From Algorimicrobium algoritergicola (GTDB lineage Bacteria; Bacteroidota; Bacteroidia; Flavobacteriales; Flavobacteriaceae), in NCBI RefSeq assembly GCF_008086165.1, contig NZ_VSKL01000008.1, forward strand, positions 1-64,000: a stretch of 64,000 bases of DNA, read 5' to 3'. Position numbers and translations under genes: made by a program. Position 1 is the stretch's first letter. Each line of letters opens with the position of its first letter. This document shows, piece by piece, positions 17,041 through 25,718 of this stretch. The notes under the pieces are model-generated. The model had not been told where the DNA came from and searched no databases. It worked only from the letters and a program-made list of their open reading frames with translations.

Positions 17041-17075
17041 AAAAGTCTCAAATTTATATACAATTTGAGACTTTT
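17041..17075. terminator. Bidirectional terminator
   Basis: AAAAGTCTCAAATT and AATTTGAGACTTTT form a 14-base stem around a short loop, with A/T tracts on both sides. It lies downstream of the lipoprotein gene on the minus strand and upstream of the monooxygenase. Confidence 0.85.
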
Positions 17076-17107
17076 AAATTTTTTAACTAGTGATGAATAG
17101 ATCATTA

Positions 17108-17560
17108 TTAAATGCCACGCTTGTCATTTTCATTGGCCCATTCGCGATACTTTTTATATTGCGAATCATTTAAAATATCTTTCAAAATTTCATCTTCTTT
17201 TTTAATGCGTTCATTGGCTGATAATTTATCATAAGGACTATCATCATCTGATTTCCACCAATCTTCTAACGCTTTTTCATATTGCTGAATTTGAATTTCA
17301 GTCATACTAAACGTTTTATATAGGTTTTGTTGTCTTTCTGGATTGTCTAAATCCCAATTAACATTTAAACTGTCTTTATTGGCGTCTAAAATGTATTCTT
17401 CATCTTTAAAATTCCCGCTTTCTTCATAATTGGTGGTTTTGGTCAATTCTTCATTCATCGGGTTTTGTTCCACATCTGCATTTTTATCAGACGGTTCATT
17501 CTTACATGAAACCGCAAATGCAAAAAATAGAATAGCCAATAGGTTGCTTATAGTTTTCAT
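17108..17560 (-). CDS. Hypothetical lipoprotein, 150 aa
   Basis: A signal peptide with lipobox FFAFAVSCKNE places the lipidated Cys at about residue 19. The mature part is acidic and helical, with KTFSMTEIQIQQYEKALEDW and a second helical repeat YRE. The pattern is like small Bacteroidota periplasmic proteins that carry a predicted metal-binding or coil region, but I cannot assign a family. It is transcribed alone, ends at a hairpin, and is divergent from nothing: the pyruvate carboxylase gene stops upstream on the same strand. Confidence 0.6.
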   Translation of the reverse strand: MKTISNLLAILFFAFAVSCKNEPSDKNADVEQNPMNEELTKTTNYEESGNFKDEEYILDANKDSLNVNWDLDNPERQQNLYKTFSMTEIQIQQYEKALEDWWKSDDDSPYDKLSANERIKKEDEILKDILNDSQYKKYREWANENDKRGI

Positions 17561-17682
17561 AATTATATTTTTTAAGTGTTGAACCTAAAATACGCTTGAT
17601 TATTGAAAAACATTTGCTCTAATGAATTAATTATTAGCACTAATGCTTATCATTTTATGGCGTGTAACATTGGTATATGTAA

Positions 17683-20600
17683 TTACTCCATGCTCAGAAC
17701 TAAATCATCTTGCATGACCATAGTGCCTTCTTTTAAAACAATAGATTTTACTTTTCCAGCTTTAAAAGCGGTTACAGTCGTTTCCATTTTCATGGCTTCA
17801 ATTATAAATAACGGATCGTTTTCTTTAATTTGTTGTCCGCGTTTTACCAAAACTTTAGTTAAGGATCCTTGTAATGGTGCACCTATGTGATTAGAGTTTT
17901 CAGGATCAATTTTTATATGTTCTTCTTTTTTAATATTTAACGAACGGTCTAAAACTTCTACAAAACGGTTTTCACCATTCACACTAAAAAACACAATACG
18001 AACACCATCTTCGTTAGGAATACCTACGGAAAGTAATCTCACGATGATTGTTTTCCCTGGCTCCAATTCTATCAACGTTTCTTCGCGTTGTTTCATGCCA
18101 TAGAAGAAATTCTTGGTAGGAACGAGTGCTAAATTGCCGTACAGTTTGTAGTTTTCATGTGCTTGTTCAAACACTTTTGGATACAATGTGTAGGATAGAA
18201 AATCTTCAATTTCTAAAGCGCGCGTAAATCCTTTTTGAAATTTCTTTTTAAAATCTTCGTATTCTAAATCGAAATCTATTGGCTCTAAATGTGCATTCGG
18301 TCTATCCGTATATGGTTTCTGATTTTTAAGAATTATTTTTTGCAGTTCTTTTGGAAAACCACCTGTTGGTTGACCTAAATCACCTCTGAAGAAACTAATA
18401 ACCGATTCTGGGAATGATATTTCGCCACCACGTTCCATAACGTCCTGTGGTTTTAGGTTATTAGTCACCATAAAAATGGCCATATCGCCAACCACTTTAC
18501 TACTTGGGGTTACTTTAATTAGATTGCCAAACATTTGATTCACTTCAGCGTACATTTTTTTCACCTCGTCAAAACGATCGCCTAATCCTAAAGCAATAGC
18601 TTGCGGACGTAAATTTGAATACTGACCGCCAGGAATTTCATGTCTGTAAACTTCGGCTGTTCCTGCTTTTAATCCAGATTCGAATGGGTAATATAATTCG
18701 CGTGTATCTTCCCAAAAGTTTGAAAATTGATTCAGCGTATCCATATCAAAAGCATGAGCGCGTGGTTCATATTTCATCATTTCTACAACCGAGTTGAAGT
18801 TGGGCTGCGATGTTAAACCAGATAAACCACCTAAAGCAACATCCACAACATCTACACCAGCTTCAATAGCTTTTAAATAGGTTGCAGATTGCAATGATGA
18901 GGTATCATGTGTATGTAAATGAATAGGAAGGTTTACCGTGTCTTTTAAAGCGGCAACCAATTCGGTAGCTGCATACGGTTTTAATAAACCAGCCATATCT
19001 TTAATGGCGATCATGTGCGCACCGGCATTTTCTAAATCTTTGGCTAATTGGGTGTAGTATTTTAAGTTGTATTTGGTTTGTTTCACATCTAAAATATCAT
19101 CCGTATAACTGATAGCTGCTTGGGCAATACCACCTGTTCTATCACGAACATAATTGATGCTTGGTTCCATGGCTTTTACCCAGTTTAAGGAATCGAAAAT
19201 CCTGAAAACATCCACGCCATTCTCCCATGATTTTTCTACAAATTTCTCAATTAAATTATCTGGATAAGCTTTATAGCCAACACCATTACTACCACGAAGG
19301 AGCATTTGAAAAAGTATGTTTGGAACGGCTTTTCGTAATTCCCGTAATCGTGTCCAAGGGCTTTCATGTAAAAAGCGTAAACAAACATCAAAAGTGGCGC
19401 CACCCCAAACCTCCATACTAAAGGTGTTTGGATGGTTTTTAGCATAACTTTCTGCTACTTTCATCATATCAAAAGTTCGCATACGGGTTGCCAATAACGA
19501 TTGGTGCGCATCACGCATGGTGGTATCGGTATAATGGATTTTAGTATCGTTTTTAAGCCACTCACAGAATTTTTCTGGACCTAATTCCGTGAGTAAGTTT
19601 TTTGTGCCTTTTGGATACGGATCATTTATATTGAATTTAGGAACTTTCGGGTTTCTAAAAATCTTGCTATCATCTTTATGCTTCACATCCGAATTTCCAT
19701 TGACAATCACTTCACCTAAAAATTGTGTGACTTTGGAGGTTCTATCTTGTGGTAATTTAATATTGAAAAGTTCGGGTGTATTCTGAATAAAATTAACAGT
19801 CACTTCGCCCGCTTTAAAGGTGTCATGTTGAATAACATTTCGTAAAAAGTGAATGTTTGTTTTAACACCGCGAACACGAAATTCTTTTAAAGCACGAACC
19901 ATTTTCCGCACCGCTCCATCCAATGTTCTACCATGAGCAGAGACTTTTACTAGCATAGAATCGAAAAACGGACTCACGCTATAACCCTGATAAATACTTC
20001 CTGCATCTAAACGGATTCCCATTCCAGCAGCACTTCTGTAGGTGGTTATGGTTCCGTAATCTGGTGTGAAATTATTTGAAGGATCTTCTGTGGTTAAACG
20101 ACACTGCAAAGCAAAACCATAAGTTCGTAAGGTGTCTTGTTCGTAAATTTTAATTTGTTGATCAGATAATTTGTAGCCACCTGCAACAAATATTTGTGTT
20201 TTAACCAAATCAATTCCAGTAACCATTTCCGTAACCGTATGTTCTACTTGAATTCTCGGATTGACTTCAATAAAATAAACATTATCAGCTTTATCTACTA
20301 AAAACTCAACGGTTCCAATATTGTTATAGTTTACTTCTTCAGCAATACTGATAGCATATTTGTACAATGATTGTTTTACGTCTTCTGAAACATTAAAAGA
20401 AGGTGCAATTTCAACTACTTTTTGATGACGTCTTTGAACCGAACAATCGCGTTCAAATAAATGACGAATATTACCATGATTATCGGCTACAATTTGAACT
20501 TCTATATGTTTTGGGTCTTCAACATATTTCTCTAGAAACATGGTGTCATCACCAAAAGCATTTAAGGCTTCATTTTTTGCGGAATCGAAGTTTTGTTCTA

Positions 20601-21135
20601 AATCTTCATCTTTACGAATGATTCGCATACCACGACCACCACCACCAGAAGCAGCTTTCAACATCAGTGGATAGCCTATACTTTTGGCTTCAGAAATGGC
20701 GATTTTTAATGAGGTTAATTTCTTTTTATTACTTTCAATAATGGGAACATTACATTTTACAGCAATTTTTTTAGCGGTAATTTTATCGCCCAAAGCATCC
20801 ATAACATCTGGATTTGGACCAATAAAAATAATCCCGTTTTGAGCACATTTTCTAGCAAATTCTGAATTTTCTGAAAGGAAACCATAACCAGGATGAATAG
20901 CATCCACATTTTTAGATTTGGCCAGTGCAATAATTTCATCACTGTTCAAATATGGTTTTAAGGGTTGGTTGTCTTCACCAATTTGGTAGGATTCATCTGC
21001 TTTATTTCGATGTTGGGAATAGCGATCTTCATAGGTGTAAATGGCAACCGTATCCAAATTTAATTCGGTACAAGCACGTAAAATACGTATAGCAATTTCA
21101 CCTCTATTTGCAATTAATACTTTTTTAATTTTCAT
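17683..21135 (-). CDS. pyc: Pyruvate carboxylase, 1150 aa
   Basis: The whole single-chain enzyme is present. The biotin carboxylase part is residues about 1-450 (KVLIANRGEIAIRI start; ATP-grasp glycine loop SGGGGRGMRII; EVNPRIQVEHTVTE). The carboxyltransferase part begins near residue 530 (TTMRDAHQSLLATRMRT, with the metal-site and Lys regions after it). The tetramerisation region follows, and the biotinyl domain ends the chain with IEAMKMETTV, modified Lys 1116. It makes oxaloacetate from pyruvate, refilling the citric acid cycle. The length is usual for the family. A conserved gene of unknown function precedes it by 12 bases and is probably cotranscribed. Confidence 0.97.
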   Translation of the reverse strand: MKIKKVLIANRGEIAIRILRACTELNLDTVAIYTYEDRYSQHRNKADESYQIGEDNQPLKPYLNSDEIIALAKSKNVDAIHPGYGFLSENSEFARKCAQNGIIFIGPNPDVMDALGDKITAKKIAVKCNVPIIESNKKKLTSLKIAISEAKSIGYPLMLKAASGGGGRGMRIIRKDEDLEQNFDSAKNEALNAFGDDTMFLEKYVEDPKHIEVQIVADNHGNIRHLFERDCSVQRRHQKVVEIAPSFNVSEDVKQSLYKYAISIAEEVNYNNIGTVEFLVDKADNVYFIEVNPRIQVEHTVTEMVTGIDLVKTQIFVAGGYKLSDQQIKIYEQDTLRTYGFALQCRLTTEDPSNNFTPDYGTITTYRSAAGMGIRLDAGSIYQGYSVSPFFDSMLVKVSAHGRTLDGAVRKMVRALKEFRVRGVKTNIHFLRNVIQHDTFKAGEVTVNFIQNTPELFNIKLPQDRTSKVTQFLGEVIVNGNSDVKHKDDSKIFRNPKVPKFNINDPYPKGTKNLLTELGPEKFCEWLKNDTKIHYTDTTMRDAHQSLLATRMRTFDMMKVAESYAKNHPNTFSMEVWGGATFDVCLRFLHESPWTRLRELRKAVPNILFQMLLRGSNGVGYKAYPDNLIEKFVEKSWENGVDVFRIFDSLNWVKAMEPSINYVRDRTGGIAQAAISYTDDILDVKQTKYNLKYYTQLAKDLENAGAHMIAIKDMAGLLKPYAATELVAALKDTVNLPIHLHTHDTSSLQSATYLKAIEAGVDVVDVALGGLSGLTSQPNFNSVVEMMKYEPRAHAFDMDTLNQFSNFWEDTRELYYPFESGLKAGTAEVYRHEIPGGQYSNLRPQAIALGLGDRFDEVKKMYAEVNQMFGNLIKVTPSSKVVGDMAIFMVTNNLKPQDVMERGGEISFPESVISFFRGDLGQPTGGFPKELQKIILKNQKPYTDRPNAHLEPIDFDLEYEDFKKKFQKGFTRALEIEDFLSYTLYPKVFEQAHENYKLYGNLALVPTKNFFYGMKQREETLIELEPGKTIIVRLLSVGIPNEDGVRIVFFSVNGENRFVEVLDRSLNIKKEEHIKIDPENSNHIGAPLQGSLTKVLVKRGQQIKENDPLFIIEAMKMETTVTAFKAGKVKSIVLKEGTMVMQDDLVLSME

Positions 21136-21147
21136 GTCTTGTCCGTT

Positions 21148-22209
21148 TTATTTGATGATATAAGGATTTTCATTTTTGTAATTTCTAACAATAAAATCGA
21201 TAGCATTACCTAACAATTCACCCATATTTTTAGATTTTTTAAAATTGACATCACCAACCAACTCAAATAATCCTTTTTTGAGTTGCTTTACTTTTTCTGG
21301 TGTTGATATATTGTCTTCTCTCATGCAATTTAAAAGATGCTCCAAGCGCTCATGTTCACTTGTAGCGCGTTTAGCGAGTAAGGAACGTTCTTCTAATTCA
21401 TATTGTACTATAGATTCAGGCGCTAAAACCTCCAAACTTAATTTTACTAAAGCATTGTTTTCTTTTAAAAACTGGGGTTTGTAAACTTTAGGATTCCCTT
21501 CATAACTTTGCTGGTCAAAATCGACAGCGCGAATACGGTATTGCACACGGTCAAAATCTTGTGTAATAACCACCACATAATTATAGGAACGCATATCTGC
21601 TAAAAGCCGTACAAAACAACGTTCGTTGAATTTTACAAACTCCTTGGCCAATGCCCGTTTGTCTTGATCAGATAGTTTTTCTAAATGCTCACTAATAAAG
21701 GTATCGCCAGCAATTCCAGAAATATGTTCTTCAATTAAGGTGTCTTTATGAACCAGAAATGTAATGTGATTAGGCGATAGTAAATGCTCCAATTCCAGTC
21801 CGTAAACACGGGAAGCATCAGCTTTTTTTACATATAGAAAAATGTAATTATCGTTTAAAACATTCCGAACTTTTATACGAAACGGTTTGGTATTACCAAA
21901 GGTGCAAAAGTCTATACTATCAATATTGAGGTAAGGAATTAAGCTATCGCTTCCATCGGAATGCAGAATGGAATACATTTGTTTTAGGCTGTATTCAATT
22001 TCGTGACGTTCATGTTCTGCAAAATACGTCCGAATCCATAGGGTGTCATTATCATTTTCGTCTAGAATTTCTACAGCACCTTGAAAGCGCAGTAAATCGT
22101 CATAAAAAATGGGGATTTTAATATTTCGTCCTTGCGCAGTCAGGTATTCCGACAATAATGGCGTGATAGGAAAAGCGGGTTTTTTTTTGGAAATGAGTTT
22201 TTTATCCAC
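21148..22209 (-). CDS. Conserved protein of unknown function next to pyc, 353 aa
   Basis: I do not recognise the family. It starts at GTG (22209), with a near-canonical TATCTTCG box upstream, and reads VDKKLISKKKPAFPITPLLS. There is no signal peptide or membrane helix, so it should be cytoplasmic. Segments such as FNERCFVRLLADMRSYNYVV and RIRAVDFDQQSYEGN look like an enzyme with a conserved internal beta sheet, and the C-terminal 90 residues are helical and charged. Its position 12 bases before pyc suggests a linked role, for example regulation of, or assistance to, pyruvate carboxylation; this is inference. Confidence 0.7.
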   Translation of the reverse strand: MDKKLISKKKPAFPITPLLSEYLTAQGRNIKIPIFYDDLLRFQGAVEILDENDNDTLWIRTYFAEHERHEIEYSLKQMYSILHSDGSDSLIPYLNIDSIDFCTFGNTKPFRIKVRNVLNDNYIFLYVKKADASRVYGLELEHLLSPNHITFLVHKDTLIEEHISGIAGDTFISEHLEKLSDQDKRALAKEFVKFNERCFVRLLADMRSYNYVVVITQDFDRVQYRIRAVDFDQQSYEGNPKVYKPQFLKENNALVKLSLEVLAPESIVQYELEERSLLAKRATSEHERLEHLLNCMREDNISTPEKVKQLKKGLFELVGDVNFKKSKNMGELLGNAIDFIVRNYKNENPYIIK

Positions 22210-22352
22210 GATACATGAGCTATGCGTTCGAAGATAAATTTAATATTATTTAAAACCAATAATCTAACATCAAAATAATAAACTGTTTTTTTAGTGACTC
22301 CAAGTTGCATTTTAAAAGTTTCAAGTGACAATTGAAAAAAGTAAATAGCACT

Positions 22353-23681
22353 TTAAACCAATGTTCTTAAAATCTTTTGGACATCTAAACTGTCTTTTTG
22401 TGGAATTAGAAAGTTATCTAAATCATCAGGAGAACTTATTTGTTCGGTGTTATCAATAAATCCATAACCTAAATAAATCCCGTTTTTAATTAAAATAAAC
22501 GCTTCTTCGTCAGATGTACGACCTTTTCGTTTTATAACTTTATGTTCTTCAACTTTGGTTATAATTTCTAGCGCATCTTGAACGCGTTTATTATAGTCAC
22601 TAGGTCGTTCATCATTAGCACAAACACCTTTGCAGGTTTTAATGTTATAATGGCAACATTGCGCCACACCTTCTTGCAAATGGCAATATTTTGGGCATAA
22701 CTCATACTTTAAACAGAGTTCCTCTAAAAACAAACGACAGTCTCTAATATTATGAAAAACCTTAATCGGGTTTGGACATGATTTAACAGGATTGAATGCT
22801 AAATGCATAATGCCATTCCGATCCTGATAACTAAAGATTCCATAGCTTTTAGGATTGCGCTTTGCTTGTTTATTAAACTTCGGAAAATGATGTTTAATAG
22901 CGGCATCTTCCATTAAAAGTGCTAGTAATTCACTGCCAGCCAACTCAAAGTCAATACCTCTAGTTTCACGACACATATCTAATGATTTTTGAGTCTTGCT
23001 GTAAAAGTGACTCAACACACGCTTTTTTAAATCCTTGGCTTTTCCTACATAGATTATTTTTCCTACTTTATTTCTAAAGTAATAAATACCAGCCGTATTG
23101 GGAATGGCATTAAAAACCGCTGTTGGTAGGTGAGATGGGAGTGTAGCCTCTCTGGACGATTTATTTAAAAAACTACTAAAAACTTCGCCTGTTTCATCTT
23201 TTTTCAATAACATATCGAATAGAATCACAGTGGCTTTGGCATCACCTCTTGCTCGGTGTCTGTCAGTTAGATTTATATCTAAACTTTTACACAATTTACC
23301 CAAACTGTAAGATGGAAATCCTGGAAATAATTTCCGAGACAATCTGACTGTACATAATTTTTTTAGATTGAAATCTAAATCCAATAACTTGAACTCATTG
23401 CGTATCACGTTATAATCGAAATTTACATTATGAGCCACAAAAACCGTATCTTCAGTTATGGCAAGAATGTCTTGTGCAATGTCTTGAAAAGTCGGTGCAT
23501 TAGCCACCATGGCATTGTCAATGCCGGTTAAAGTTGTTATGTAAATAGGAATTAGAGTTTGCGGGTTTACCAAGGATGTAAACTCATCAATTATTTCATT
23601 TCCATCATATTTAAAAATAGAAATTTCAGTAATTCTATTGGACTGTCCCGTTGTTTCAACATCTATAATTGTATAGGTCAT
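22353..23681 (-). CDS. Exonuclease (DEDDh) fused to GIY-YIG nuclease domain, 442 aa
   Basis: The N-terminal 170 residues are a DnaQ-type 3'-5' exonuclease: TIIDVETTG, then FVAHNVNFDYNVI and later HRARGDAKAT, the DEDDh motifs. Residues about 195-275 are a GIY-YIG domain (TAGIYYFRNKVGKIIYVGKAKDLKKRV). A region with C-x-K-Y-C-H and CCHYNIKTCKGVCA resembles the Cys-rich linker seen in UvrC/Cho-like proteins. Fusions of epsilon and UvrC-like nuclease domains are known but poorly studied. Its ATG overlaps the stop of the S24 repressor gene by four bases, so the two are cotranscribed. A role in damage processing with the divergent polymerases is inferred. Confidence 0.85.
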   Translation of the reverse strand: MTYTIIDVETTGQSNRITEISIFKYDGNEIIDEFTSLVNPQTLIPIYITTLTGIDNAMVANAPTFQDIAQDILAITEDTVFVAHNVNFDYNVIRNEFKLLDLDFNLKKLCTVRLSRKLFPGFPSYSLGKLCKSLDINLTDRHRARGDAKATVILFDMLLKKDETGEVFSSFLNKSSREATLPSHLPTAVFNAIPNTAGIYYFRNKVGKIIYVGKAKDLKKRVLSHFYSKTQKSLDMCRETRGIDFELAGSELLALLMEDAAIKHHFPKFNKQAKRNPKSYGIFSYQDRNGIMHLAFNPVKSCPNPIKVFHNIRDCRLFLEELCLKYELCPKYCHLQEGVAQCCHYNIKTCKGVCANDERPSDYNKRVQDALEIITKVEEHKVIKRKGRTSDEEAFILIKNGIYLGYGFIDNTEQISSPDDLDNFLIPQKDSLDVQKILRTLV

Positions 23682-24451
23682 CTAATATGTTTTTCTAATG
23701 ATTTAAGTTCGACACCTAAACTGTTAAACATGGTTATAATACTACTAATTTTTAACTCTTCTTGATCGTATTCTTGGGTGTTAATACTGCATGTAAATTC
23801 CCAAAGCTCCAATACTTCATCTATAGGTATTTCGTATGGTTGATAAAGTGGATTATCTGAAACCAACATTAAATTATTCGTTTCTTTAATGGTGTTAATG
23901 ACACGCTTGTAAACCATACCGTCGTTTAGCGTTAATAAAACATACGTTCGGTTGCTTGAAATATCACGTCTGTCTTCAACAAATTTACCAACCACATAGG
24001 AACCTTCTTTTAAAGGCAACATAGAATCTCCTTTAATAGGAAACGCACGGTGTTTTCCCGATGGTAAAAACGGCAATTTAATTTTTTGTAATTGCTCTAT
24101 ATATTCGGGGTCATCATAACCGGATAAATAACCAGCAGAAGCTTTAATGGGAACCACTTCAATTAAATTTTCATTGTCATCATCTACGGTTATGGGAAAT
24201 AAAACACGCTTGTTTCCAATTTCAATAAAGGAGGTGTCTTTAGACTTGGTTAAATCGTTTTTAATAAGAATATCCACAGGAATCTTAAAGTAATTTGATA
24301 GTTCAATAAGCATGTCAATAGAAGGCGTAGAGCGACCTTCTTCATACGAACTGATTCGAGAACGCGTAATTTTTAGATCGTCCGCAAATACTTCTTGCGT
24401 TAACCCCTTGAGATGGCGAAGGTGCCGAATATTTTTAGTGATATTTTTCAT
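23678..24451 (-). CDS. LexA-like repressor: XRE helix-turn-helix plus S24 peptidase, 257 aa
   Basis: Residues 1-65 form an XRE-type helix-turn-helix (LTQEVFADDLKITRSRISSYEEGRST). The C-terminal half is an S24 peptidase fold with the serine-lysine dyad visible: KGDSMLP gives Ser143 and VYKRV gives Lys182. An Ala-Gly pair in ASAGYLSG (residues 106-107) is a likely self-cleavage site. Proteins of this design are cut under DNA damage when RecA filaments form, releasing repressed genes. It is divergent from dinB with a palindrome at 24455-24491 between them, so it presumably controls both this operon and the polymerases. Confidence 0.88.
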   Translation of the reverse strand: MKNITKNIRHLRHLKGLTQEVFADDLKITRSRISSYEEGRSTPSIDMLIELSNYFKIPVDILIKNDLTKSKDTSFIEIGNKRVLFPITVDDDNENLIEVVPIKASAGYLSGYDDPEYIEQLQKIKLPFLPSGKHRAFPIKGDSMLPLKEGSYVVGKFVEDRRDISSNRTYVLLTLNDGMVYKRVINTIKETNNLMLVSDNPLYQPYEIPIDEVLELWEFTCSINTQEYDQEELKISSIITMFNSLGVELKSLEKHIR

Positions 24452-24454
24452 AAT

Positions 24455-24491
24455 GCTACAAATGTAAGCAATAATTGCTTAATAATGTAGC
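24455..24491. promoter_or_regulatory. Operator-like palindrome between the S24 repressor and dinB
   Basis: An outer inverted repeat, GCTACA with TGTAGC, encloses an inner one, TAAGCAATAATTGCTTA (24465-24481; all but the centre base symmetric). It lies between the start codons of the repressor and dinB, where a repressor dimer would cover both promoters. On the minus strand TACATTTG ends 7 bases before the repressor ATG. The functional reading is inferred. Confidence 0.65.
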
Positions 24492-24499
24492 TAACTTTG
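24492..24499 (+). promoter_or_regulatory. -7 box of dinB, leaderless spacing
   Basis: TAACTTTG fits the Bacteroidota TAnnTTTG -7 box and ends four bases before the dinB ATG, so the transcript should begin at or near the start codon. No strong -33 element was found at 19 bases. Confidence 0.6.
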
Positions 24500-24503
24500 C
24501 GGC

Positions 24504-25718
24504 ATGAGCAAACAAGTTTTACATCTGGATTTAGACACCTTTTTTGTGTCCTGTGAACGCCTGATTGATAGTCGATTACAAAAACGACCATTATTAGTTG
24601 GCGGAATTGGCGATAGAGGTGTGGTAGCAGCTTGTAGTTATGAAACCAGACGTTTTGGTGTGCATTCTGGTATGTCCATGAAAGTAGCCAGACGCTTATG
24701 TCCGGAAGCGGTTGTTATTAGAGGCGATTCATCTACCTACACCAAATATTCACACCTGGTGACTGAAATTATTAAAGAGCGCGTGCCTGTTTTTGAAAAA
24801 GCAAGTATTGATGAGTTTTATGCCGATTTAAGCGGAATGGATAAATTTTTTGGGAGCTATAAATATGCTTCGGAATTACGCCAGGAAATTATAAGAGAAA
24901 CCGGATTGCCTATTTCGTTTGGGTTATCAGCCAATAAAATTGTGTCAAAAGTAGCTACAGGTGAAGCCAAACCGAATAATCAATTACGGATTGATATGGG
25001 TTATGAGAAATCGTTTTTAGCGCCATTATCCATTCGGAAAATTCCATCTGTTGGCGAAAAAACCTATCAAATATTACGGAATTTGGGAGTGGATAAAGTA
25101 CATGTGGTTCAGCAAATGCCTTTGGAAATGATGATAAGTGTTTTGGGTGCCAACGGTAAAACTATTTGGAAGCGTGCCAATGGTATTGATAATCCACCAC
25201 TAATTCCGTTTCATGAGCGTAAATCTATTTCTACCGAGCGCACGTTTACAAAAGATACCATTGATGTTGTAAAATTACGAACTACCATTTTTGCTATGGC
25301 AGAAAATTTGGCGTTTCAGTTACGAAGAGCCGATAAATTAACAGCTTGTATTGCTGTTAAAATCAGGTATTCCGATTTTAATACCTATACCAAACAAATT
25401 AAAATTTCATACACCAGCGCAGACCATATTCTTGTTCCTGCGGTTTTGGAACTATTTGATAAACTATACCAACGGCGTTTATTAATCCGTTTGGTAGGCG
25501 TTAAATTCACCCATATTGTTACAGGAAATTATCAAATTAATTTGTTTGATGATACCGAAGACATGCTGAATTTATATAACGCTATGGATACTATTCGTAG
25601 TAAATATGGCGAATTAAGCATTCAGCGCGCCGCGTCCATAGGCGCAAAAACCATTGGACGTTTTAAAAATCCATTTAATGGCGAACCCCCCGTAATTTTA
25701 GCACACCGTAAACACTAA
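24504..25718 (+). CDS. dinB: Y-family DNA polymerase (DinB-like), 404 aa
   Basis: The catalytic acidic residues are visible in VLHLDLDTFFVSCER (Asp9) and KASIDEFYADLSGMD (Asp103, Glu104). The finger region ACSYETRRFGVHSGMS and the helix-hairpin-helix IPSVGEKTYQILRNLG also fit the family, and the little-finger domain follows. These enzymes copy across damaged bases with low fidelity. The start is certain because the family begins at HLDLDTFF. Its stop overlaps the start of the DnaE gene by one base (TAATG), so the two are made from one message, and the divergent repressor makes damage induction likely. It looks more like ImuB/DinB of error-prone cassettes than a stand-alone Pol IV, but I cannot separate them. 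Confidence 0.9.
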   Translation: MSKQVLHLDLDTFFVSCERLIDSRLQKRPLLVGGIGDRGVVAACSYETRRFGVHSGMSMKVARRLCPEAVVIRGDSSTYTKYSHLVTEIIKERVPVFEKASIDEFYADLSGMDKFFGSYKYASELRQEIIRETGLPISFGLSANKIVSKVATGEAKPNNQLRIDMGYEKSFLAPLSIRKIPSVGEKTYQILRNLGVDKVHVVQQMPLEMMISVLGANGKTIWKRANGIDNPPLIPFHERKSISTERTFTKDTIDVVKLRTTIFAMAENLAFQLRRADKLTACIAVKIRYSDFNTYTKQIKISYTSADHILVPAVLELFDKLYQRRLLIRLVGVKFTHIVTGNYQINLFDDTEDMLNLYNAMDTIRSKYGELSIQRAASIGAKTIGRFKNPFNGEPPVILAHRKH

